NCBI GenBank assembly: GCA_030068145.1
Contig: JAPJBO010000132.1
Coordinates: 124,001-188,000, forward strand
Direction of reading: 5' to 3'
Source: Diplonema papillatum
Lineage: Eukaryota > Euglenozoa > Diplonemea > Diplonemida > Diplonemidae
Length of the DNA stretch: 64,000 bases
Shown piece by piece: positions 56,370-64,000 of the stretch. Each line of letters opens with the position of its first letter. The first letter of the stretch is position 1. Below the pieces are notes generated by a model that had not been told where the DNA came from, did no database searches, and saw only the letters and a program-made list of their open reading frames with translations. The translations under genes were made by a program, and so were the position numbers.

Positions 56370-57745
56370 GGTTTTTTTTTTTTTTTTTTTTTTTTGGACC
56401 TTGTTCGTCTACCTGTTGCTGTTTCGCTTTGTGGAAACCTAGCGGTTTGGGCGCACTTCGATCAGTATCGCTCTCGGCTACTCTGAAAAAAGGGTGTCGC
56501 GCATGTTTTGGCTCTTTGTCGGAAGTTCGAATTTGCGTGCTTCGTCGCGGGGTGTGTCTACCGGGTGACTGCTTGCCTTGTCGCCAGGGTCCGCAGCTCC
56601 GTCAGAACCGTCTCCCGCTGCTGGCTGGCGCCCGCGAACTTGCTCTCGACGCCTCCTCCGAGTCTGTTCCTTACATGCCCGACTTGATACCCTCTGCGCG
56701 ACTGCACCAGCCGCGCCACCACGCGCGGCACTGCTCGGATTAGCATTCGCTTTTCTCTCCTTTTTGTTTGTCTACCTGTTGCCTTTTCGCTTTTGTAGAA
56801 ACCTAGCGGTTTGGGCGCACTTCGATCAGTATCGCTCTCGGCTACTCTGAATAAAGGGTGTCGCGCATGTTTTGGCTCTTTGTCGGAAGTTCGAATTTGC
56901 GTGCTTCGTCGCGGGGTGTGTCTACCGGGTGACTGATTGCCTTGTCGCCAGGGTCCGCAGCTCCGTCAGAACCGTCTCCCGCTGCTGGCTGGCGCCCGCG
57001 AACTTGCTCTCGACGCCTCCTCCGAGTCTGTTCCTTACATGCCCGACTTGATACCCTCTGCGCGACTGCACCAGCCGCGCCACCACGCGCGGCACTGCTC
57101 GGATTAGCATTCGCTTTTCTCTCCTTTTTGTTTGTCTACCTGTTGCCTTTTCGCTTTTGTAGAAACCTAGCGGTTTGGGCGCACTTCGATCAGTATCGCT
57201 CTCGGCTACTCTGAAAAAAGGGTGTCGCGCATGTTTTGGCTCTTTGTCGGAAGTTCGAATTTGCGTGCTTCGTCGCGGGGTGTGTCTACCGGGTGACTGA
57301 TTGCCTTGTCGCCAGGGTCCGCAGCTCCGTCAGAACCGTCTCCCGCTGCTGGCTGGCGCCCGCGAACTTGCTCTCGACGCCTCCTTCGAGTCTGTTCCTT
57401 ACATGCCCGACTTGATACCCTCTGCGCGACTGCACCAGCCGCGCCACCACGCGCGGCACTGCTCGGATTAGCATTCGCTTTTCTCTCCTTTTTGTTTGTC
57501 TACCTGTTGCCTTTTCGCTTCTGTAGAAACCTAGCGGTTTGGGCGCACTTCGATCAGTATCGCTCTCGGCTACTCTGAAAAAAGGGTGTCGCGCATGTTT
57601 TGGCTCTTTGACGGAAGTTCGAATTTGCGTGCTTCGTCGCGGGGTGTGTCTACCGGGTGACTGCTTGCCTTGTCGCCAGGGTCCGCAGCTCCGTCAGAAC
57701 CGTGTCCCGCTGCTGGCTGGCGCCCGCGAACTTGCTCTCGACGCC

Positions 57746-57984
57746 TGCTAGCCACCGGGCACCCCTGCGGCAGACAGCGCAAGGACTGGCCAAGTCCCGC
57801 GTGGAGGGTGGCCCCTCCATCGCGCCGCGTACACGGTGAGAACCGTGGGTAGCACCCTCTGCATCTCTCGAATCTCTGAGTTAGGTGGTTTTAGTGGGTA
57901 AGTCCCGACGGAAAAACGGACAGTCCCACACTCACAAGTTTGGTCCGGCTTGTGGTCGTGCGTCATGCATTTCCCCCCTCAGTT
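57746..57984. other. Spacer beyond the tandem array
   Basis: A short unique stretch after the array breaks off. No gene. Confidence 0.4.
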
Positions 57985-58330
57985 ACCAAAAAAAAAAAAA
58001 AAAAAAAAAAAAGGAAGAGAAAAGGAAGAGAAAAGCGAATGCTAATCCGAGCAGTGCCGCGCGTGGTGGCGCGGCTGGTCGGAACCCCTGCGCTCGCTGT
58101 GGCGCGGCTTGGCGGTCCCCAATTCCGTTTTTTTTTTTTTTTTTTTTGGACCTTGTTCGTCTACCTGTTGCTGTTTCGCTTTGTGGAAACCTAGCGGTTT
58201 GGGCGCACTTCGATTTTCAGTATCGCTCTCGGGTACTCTGAAAAAAGGGTTTCGAACACGCTTTTGCTCTTTGTCGGAAGTTCCGAATTTGCGTGCTTTG
58301 TCGCGGGGTGTGTCTGTCGGGTGATCGCAA
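57985..58330. repeat. Rearranged copies of both LINE/SUV3 junctions
   Basis: 57988-58080 is an inverted copy of the LINE 3' junction: A-run, ggaagagaaaaggaagagaa, then SUV3 exon-1 start through gcgcggctgg. 58126-58330 repeats the LINE 5' junction: T-run, ggaccttgttcgtctacctg, and on through a diverged copy of the SUV3 promoter unit. About 45 unrelated bases separate them. The two junctions thus lie head to head without the LINE between them. Confidence 0.75.
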
Positions 58331-59187
58331 TAGGTATGTTCACGGAACTTCGCTTTGTGACGACGACGTCTTGCGGTGTTGACAGCCTATGTCCATCGTC
58401 GCAGTCGTTCCGTAAGTTTGCTATGGGCACACTGACGCCTAGACATGCTGAACCTGTTCTCTGCAACGCTGGCACGGATAGCGCGCGCTATCGGAGCACA
58501 GTACGAATGTTGCTTTCCACCACACCGCAAACCAGCGCCTTGATCACGACGGTCTTTCTCATCCATGGCTGCAAGTACGTCTAGCCGGATGACTTTACAC
58601 AGGCGGCACATGACCCGAGGGATGTGTGGCAAGCTCTCTGTGCAGTGAGCTTGGCCTGACAAACTGTTCCAAACCCCTGGCGCACGCACGGTACCAGCTG
58701 GGTCACAGTTTGAGTCCTGTTCCGAGAGTCGCTTACGGGGAAGTGGTGCTTACCGAGTAGCTTCCTTTCCAGCTTCGGCGCAAAGTCTCCGCCACTGGAC
58801 GCTGTCATCGCGGTCACTACAGCACGTCAGCGCAGTCGCTATGTGATTCACAACGTGGCGACTCATTCGAAGCCTTGGCAGCAAACACGGGCATTGGGGT
58901 GGCGGGTGGCGGTCAAGCCCTGCAGATCCTAAGGCACGGCCAGCGGCAATCAATCACTGGTTGTGCGTTCGAAGGAGTACTACACGGTTTCGATGCGTTC
59001 AGACTCAAAAATACTGACGCGAAGACCCCATACCATTCTGAAACTCACGCAATAAAGTGCCGACAACTGGGCTCGAGCGACAATTTGGCCCGAATGGTGA
59101 TGCCACGTCGGTTTCTTCCGTTTTTGCTCAGATGTCCGACGCCTGCGCAATACCCTGTAATCCCCAACTCGGGGCCCAATTAGTTTG
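58331..59187. other. Interval holding a transposon-derived repeat
   Basis: The segment 58565-58810 is the counterpart of the centre of element B; the rest shows no gene. Confidence 0.45.
58565..58810 (-). repeat. Copy of the central segment of long-TIR element B
   Basis: Reverse complement of about 36220-36470, moderately diverged. Frames preserve GDFAPKLERK, SRNRTQTV and KLTAQR in both copies, so the segment may come from a coding region of an autonomous relative. The long TIRs are absent here. Confidence 0.7.
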
Positions 59188-59189
59188 CT

Positions 59190-59370
59190 GAATGCTTATG
59201 CCCGCCACTAAATCCAGATATAACTGTGTTTCATGTGGGCTGCAGCACCTTTACCTCCTTTGAGATTGACTCCTATATTGCGAGAGTGGGGGTCATCGGC
59301 ATGCTGGTGAGTACCACGCTGTGCACATTTACCCTCCTTTGAGATTTCGCGATTGGCAGTCTCCTCAAGT
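59190..59370 (+). repeat. Dispersed repeat with CVSCGL-like reading, copy 2
   Basis: Matches 25138-25290 over most of its length, including tttacctcctttgagatt, which is repeated a second time within this copy near 59329-59345. Confidence 0.6.
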
Positions 59371-60955
59371 ATTTCCTACAGGCATGCAAGTGCTTATGCA
59401 AAAAAGAAAACGGCAGGGCAGCTAAAGAACACCGATCTGGTCCAAAATGGGAACCGGATGGGGGGAACCAGATATAGGAAAAACGGTCAAAAACCGACAA
59501 GAAATGAAAAGCAACACAACTATGAAACGCAAGACTTTTGCTAAGCTATAGCAAAGCGGAGGGTGAATGGAGAAGAAATGTGAAAACGGGAAAAAACGAA
59601 AGTGCGAAAACCCGAAAAAGGGGGGAATGACGCGGAAAAGAGGGAGGTTTGGTGAGATGGTTAGCAGAACACTGCCTCTCATGCGTGTGTGACGCTAGCA
59701 TCAGAGTGAAAAAGAGGTACGGGCCTGGCTGCAAGCATGATGTGTGCTTAACGCAGGGTGTCCTTCTGCGCCTTGTTTCGGTCCTTTAAATGACGGCCAT
59801 AGTAGGTGAACCATCATCAGCGCGAAATCTGAGTGTCTGCTGCAGACAGTACAGGTGTGGCGGCGTGAGGCTGGCTGGTCAGATGGCTCGTAGCTCGCCA
59901 CTCATACCGCAAGAGCACAGGCGAATTCCGTCTTGAGGAGAAGGTCCCAACAGCCGTGTCAGAGAAATCAGCCAAGCTCTGCCACCGCGGTCCAGCCTGC
60001 CAAAGAGGGTCTGCCTGAGTTCCATCCGAAAAGCGGGTGTCGGGTGTAAATGTACACCCGGAAAGGAATGTGCATTCTTCATCCCGCAGACGTCGCGCAC
60101 TACCTGAGGTCGGACGGAGCAAAGAGCTCGCTGGAGCTGTCGACGGGCCAGCAGAAGCGGCCGTCGTGCCTGCTGCAGACGCAGGACCTGATCGCGGCCA
60201 ACAACGTGCTGCAGCTCAGCAGCACGTTGTTGCAGCGGTTGTGGGCTCAACTTTCGAGCCGGGTTCCACCGTGTTCTTAGGCTCCCGGGCAACGTCTTCA
60301 CCTGGGACCCTCCCGTTTTCTCTAAATCGAGCCATCTCCTGATAGACTTAGGTGCACCGTGATAGTCAGCTCCACGCAATTTTATGTAGCTCCAGGGGAT
60401 TTGGATGGACCTGTTAGACCGTGATAGACAACGGCAGGCTACTCGATGCGGCTTGCAAATGTACGGATTGAACGACAGCGGCAGTTTGTAAACCGGAGTT
60501 TTTGAACGTAGCAAAAAAATGGCGAATTCCATCCATCTCGAGCCTGCGACTGCTACACCTGTGCTAAGCCCTGAGGAAACCCCCCTGAAGCGAAGGAGAT
60601 GAAAAAAGAACGAAAAGACGGGGGGAGATTGGTAGGGACGGCTGAATTGGCTGGAAGAGGCATCGGAACACACAACTGGGGGGGGAATCAGTCAAACAAC
60701 CCGGGGGAGACGGGTCCCGAAGGGTTTTTAAAAGAAGAAAAAAGGAGTCTGTTCACGTTTCTGAACACTTTTTGCTGCCTTGCGATATAGCGGGGGTTCC
60801 GACTCCCACGACGGCCAAGAAGAGGCCTGCGTCGACATTCCCAGCACGATGCTCAATACCATACTCTCGAATACCCGACAGGTGCCCACCTGTAGTCCTT
60901 TGCTAAACGTCCCTTTTTCCCCTGATGACAGCGCAGTGTCAGAATAGCTGGCTGA
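59371..60955. other. Gene-poor interval with a GC-rich island and hairpin
   Basis: At 60050-60300 a GC-rich stretch resembles coding DNA. One plus frame reads ILHPADVAHYLRSDGAKSS then LLQTQDLIAANNVLQ, without a family I know; it may be a gene fragment. Inside it caacaacgtgctgc and its reverse complement (about 60200-60234) form a strong hairpin. Nothing else here looks like a gene. Confidence 0.35.
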
Positions 60956-61002
60956 CTTCGTTAGGCAGGTACTTCTACTACCGGCGGAAGTTGTTTGAGC
61001 CA
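60956..61002 (+). mobile_element. Diverged LINE 3' tail fragment
   Basis: ctaccggcggaagttgtttg and the preceding ttaggcag resemble 51473-51510 of the intact LINE. An upstream agtgtcagaatagct recalls the tagtgccagactagcct of that tail. Confidence 0.5.
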
Positions 61003-61371
61003 GCCCAGTTCTCTGATTGAAGCGTGATCAGTCCGTTTGTTGCACGCTCAGCCGTCCGAAATGCAAATTCTGCCACGTTTTGCGTGGGCTTCCGCCTCAT
61101 GGCGGCTGCCTCTTCGGGTATTAGTAAAGAGTATGCTTTACATCCCTGATCCCTCCTCATCCTCAGCATCGTGCCGTAGTAGATGGCAGTCTGTCGCCCA
61201 CGTAAGCGTAAAGCTGGTGAATATTCGAAATGCTGGGCGCCGCCTGGTGCATATTTTCGGCTGTAGGGAAGCAGGCAATGGGTCTTTTTGCTGAACATTT
61301 GACCAGTGCTCGCTTGCCTTGATGGCACTTGCACTATACAGAACTCAATGCTGACTAACATTTGACCAGGC

Positions 61372-61470
61372 ACTAAACCCAGCTTCAACTGTGTTTCGTG
61401 CGGGTTGCGGCATACTGTCCTCTTTTGTACTTTGCACAAGGCGGCCTCCTCGAATATCTCCTGCAAAGCA
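61372..61470 (+). repeat. Dispersed repeat with CVSCGL-like reading, copy 3
   Basis: cactaaacccagcttcaact, gtgtttcgtgcgggttgcgg and following bases match 25138 and 59190 copies. One frame reads FNCVSCGLRHTVLFCTLH. Confidence 0.5.
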
Positions 61471-62974
61471 GGTGCGTGTGCTCAAAAAGAAACGAAAAGA
61501 AGAACTGAAAAGGTAAAACATCACTGCCAGAAGCGCGTGGGTCTTGCTGGTGTTCGTTGGTTCCGAATGCGCTTTCCGCTCGGCGCGTCTCTGAGGTCTT
61601 TTTTTGCGGGGAGTATGGTTCGCCCAAAAAGGAGGCGCATCAGTAATTTACCCCATTAATCCGAAGCACAGCTATTGATTCGTTACAAACCGTGAGTTTT
61701 AGTCAGCGCGCGCTAACATCCCAGTAAATTTCAGAACAGGACTACCAAGTAGTTGTCGGTAGCCTTACGGGTTGCTAGCGACCCTATGCTTCGGAGAAAT
61801 GATCGAAGTCAGGGGCTTATATATGAATAGCAAACTTGGGCCGTCTCCCAAGTTTACTGTTTACCCGAAAAAAAAAAACTTGGGCGGGCGGGGGAAAAAA
61901 AAATGATAATCTTCTGAACAGGCAGTTCTTTTTTTGGGTGTTGGCCAGGGTCACCATGCCACCGAAGAAGCGGGCGAGATTCGATGGCACACTCGCTGGC
62001 TTTTTAGCTCCAAAGGCAGAACCTGCTGGGCATGCTCGAGTGCGCCCAGGAAGGAGAAGTGTCAGCAGCTCAAGTCGAAAGCGCAACATCAGCCAATATT
62101 CGGGTTATCGCACCCACGACTGCCACTCTAGCCGACTTCATGAAACAACAACTCGCTCCCAGAGGATTCGCATACCAATCGACGCATGCAGGAACTATGT
62201 GCGGGAATTATGCAAATCGCAAAGAAGTCTAGATTACGTAGACCTCGACACCTTTTTGTCTTGTATCGACCGGAAACTAGTTCGGGGCTAACGTTCTCAG
62301 TTGGAACACGAACAGACCCTGTTGCCCCAACGCCTTTACCCGATCTTCTGGCCGCAGCGCGTTCTGACTGCCAAGTTGGCACCTGGCTGGGCGAGCATGA
62401 CACAGCAGTGTCCAACGTGGGACGAGAAGCGTCGGAAACTTCTGCCAAAAGGCAACATTCCAACTGCCCAAGTTTCCCCCACTGCACTCCCAACTTTCCC
62501 GCCAAGTCTCTCAGACCCATATAAGTCCCTGATCGAAGTAAAACAAAAAAAAAAACGTCATCATCAAAAAGAAGTCGCGCTCCATCTTCTCTCTCTGTTT
62601 TTTCCGTCTCACCTCTCTCTCTGTCTTTTTTTTTTTTTTTTTTTTCCATCTCGCTTCCTGATGGTGTATCTCATTTTTGATTGCTCTTCGGGCGAAGTAT
62701 TAGGAGAGGGTGCTTTAGCGGAAAGCGGGAGAGGATTGCAACAAATGGAGGGGGGGTGGCGAATACACAAAGGTGAGTACAACTTCAACTCCGCAAACAG
62801 GTGGAGAGGTGCGGCGCTACTGCAGCCTGACGAGCCAGTCGATCCCGTTCTGGTGCTGGGGAGGTAAAGACCCCATCCCTCCTTCAGATCTTCTCGCAGT
62901 GGTTCAGTCCACCCCTATTCCCCTGGAAGCGCATCGATTTGCCTGCTGCTGTCATCAGTCACCTAGTGAACAAC
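61471..62974. other. Interval with a possible transposon-protein start
   Basis: At 61955 an ATG in a good context opens MPPKKRARFDGTLAGFLAPK, a Lys/Arg-rich start often seen in DNA-transposon proteins. A second frame continues with ATLADFMKQQLAPRGFAYQ to a stop at 62232, as if one frame change had occurred. I cannot assign a family. T- and A-runs lie near 61870 and 62630. Confidence 0.3.
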
Positions 62975-63240
62975 CGCAGGCCATCGCTACAGCATTCTGT
63001 GTGAACAAACAGGAGCATTCTGTGAACAATGCAAGCCATCGCTACAGCATTCTGTGTGAACAAACAGGAGCATTCTGTGAACAATGCAAGCCATCGCTAC
63101 AGCATTCTGTGTGAACAAACAGGAGCATTCTGTGAACAATGCAAGCCATCGCTGCAGCATTCTGTGTGAACAAACAGGAGCATTCTGTGAACAATGCAGG
63201 CCATCGCTTCAGCATTCTGTGAACAATGCAGCCATCGCTA
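62975..63240 (+). repeat. 55-bp tandem repeat, about 4.5 copies
   Basis: Units contain gccatcgctacagcattctg then tgtgaacaaacaggagcatt. Within each unit cattctgtg and gaacaa recur, so the 55-mer itself arose from a shorter duplication. The last copies are shortened. Confidence 0.9.
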
Positions 63241-64000
63241 CAGATATACTGCAGTGCTAACCTCAACTGCTGGTGTGTATCGGAGTCTAGCAGCAGTCTA
63301 TCTCAGGGCTCGCACAGGCTATCTTAGAAACGAAGAGGTAGTCACCTGTGACTAATGCAGACCATCGCTACAGATATTCTGCATTCTAGCCTCAACTATC
63401 GTATACTTCGGCTATCACAGCCTATCAGAAGTCTACCAGCAGGGGGTGGACCGGCTAGGTGGTAGTTCTCAAGGCCGTGAGCTTGCCAAAGTCGGCAGCG
63501 CGCGTCCCCGTTTCTGACGTGGGGTTGAAGACTGTACCGGTGAGCAAAACCAAAAGATGCAGGACGAGAGCCGGGTTTTGCCCCGCGCCCCTCTCTTTGC
63601 GTAGTGCACGACAAAAAAGCAAATGCGGTTTTAAATAGAAAAAAAGAAAAGACGTGAGTGTCTGTGGGGCACCGCGTCACAAAGTCGGGGGGAGCGGTGT
63701 TGTGGGGACAGCGTCGCACGAAAGGCACATGGGCTGTATGAAAAGCAGGGGCTAAGTGAGTGAAAAGTAAGTGTCGGTTACGTAGTGTGTGCTGCCCAGC
63801 TGCTTCTCTTGAAGTACGCGTTCACTACTTGTTTTGAAGCGAGCCAAGTTCCGGGACTGTTGAGACCGACACTTTTCCTTTTCTGCCACTTAACCTGAGC
63901 TTGTACGCTCACTGTGTTTTTTCGCGTTGAGGTTTCGGCGCCGTTCTCCTCGCGCAGATTCTCTCGCATTTGAAGATCTTACTATTTTTAGCGCTATTCT
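63241..64000. other. Gene-free window end
   Basis: I find no coding or repeat signal that I can support. Confidence 0.4.

Larger units (their letters stand above)
51388..56402 (-). mobile_element. Apparently intact two-ORF LINE with APE, RT and RNase H
   Basis: This non-LTR retrotransposon, in the same orientation as SUV3, sits inside copy 1 of the 364-bp array. It has ORF1 (56369-55155), ORF2 (to 51649), a 3' region and an A-rich end (51402-51422). Another A-run lies at 51518-51537 within the 3' region. A further A-run of about 22 bases lies immediately before the ORF1 ATG, which is odd for a LINE 5' end. Both frames are open throughout. The domain order APE-RT-RNase H places it near the I or Tad1 clades. 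Tail fragments of the family occur at 42195-42262 and 60956-61002. Confidence 0.88.
50838..57745 (-). repeat. 364-bp tandem array of SUV3 promoter plus exon-1 start, split by a LINE
   Basis: The unit runs from about 190 bases upstream of the SUV3 ATG to about 174 bases inside exon 1. Copy 0 (50838-51201) is part of the gene. Copy 1 starts at 51202 and is broken by the LINE. Copies 2, 3 and 4 are 56573-56936, 56937-57300 and 57301-57664, and a partial copy covers 57665-57745. Start codons lie at 51011, 51375, 56746, 57110 and 57474, spaced by exactly 364 where uninterrupted. Each extra copy encodes the same first 57 residues, then five new residues (such as QAVTR) and a stop. Copies differ by only a few bases. 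Confidence 0.93.

Noticed and set aside
59879-60673. 264-codon minus frame
   Set aside because: Low-complexity Gln/Arg runs and no domain; the opposite strand in part of it looks at least as coding.

Overview
The window reads as nuclear DNA of a unicellular eukaryote. Long open reading frames are interrupted by GT-AG introns, the proteins belong to eukaryotic families (mitochondrial SUV3 helicase, Golgi-type GT61 and GT15 glycosyltransferases, a six-helix receptor-like class III cyclase), and there are LINEs, TIR DNA elements, satellites and (GA)n tracts. The cyclase architecture and the Cys-rich surface protein recall alveolate or stramenopile algae and related protists. That assignment is an inference; no species can be named from the sequence alone.

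Layout. 0.2-2.7 kb: a two-exon membrane-anchored nucleotide-cyclase-like gene (minus). 2.7-6.9 kb: dispersed repeats and a dead LINE 3' end between inverted repeats. 6.95-8.4 kb: a GT61 glycosyltransferase (minus). 8.75-15.17 kb: about 206 tandem copies of a 31-bp satellite. 16.5-18.6 kb: a polytopic membrane domain fused to a GT15 mannosyltransferase-like domain (minus). 20.8-21.9 kb: an alpha/beta hydrolase (minus). 22-29.4 kb: a mobile-DNA zone with a foldback-like element, a TTAA-flanked piggyBac-type MITE, a palindrome cluster and other inverted-repeat elements. 29.7-33.4 kb: a large secreted and membrane protein with three 8-Cys modules and a mucin-like stalk. Its 3' coding end has expanded into a tandem array. 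34.4-39.3 kb: two abutting long-TIR elements and a 42/43-bp minisatellite. 39.3-40.2 kb: a LINE 3' fragment. 40.9-43.8 kb: an isochorismatase/nicotinamidase-fold gene with a 2-kb intron. 45.2-51.0 kb: a complete four-exon SUV3 gene whose first intron holds a reverse-transcriptase element. 51.2-57.7 kb: a tandem array of the SUV3 promoter plus exon-1 start, split by a full-length two-ORF LINE. 57.7-64 kb: rearranged junctions, dispersed repeats and a 55-bp minisatellite, with no convincing host gene.

All six host genes that I trust are on the minus strand. Three act, by family, in the secretory pathway or at the cell surface (GT61, GT15, Cys-rich protein). The cyclase is a membrane sensor, SUV3 acts in mitochondrial RNA turnover, and the hydrolase and cysteine-hydrolase-like proteins have uncertain substrates. 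There is no sign of an operon or of one shared pathway. The most striking signal is structural: repeated amplification of gene edges (SUV3 5' end, SUV3 last exon, 3' end of the Cys-rich gene) and nesting of mobile elements inside genes and arrays.
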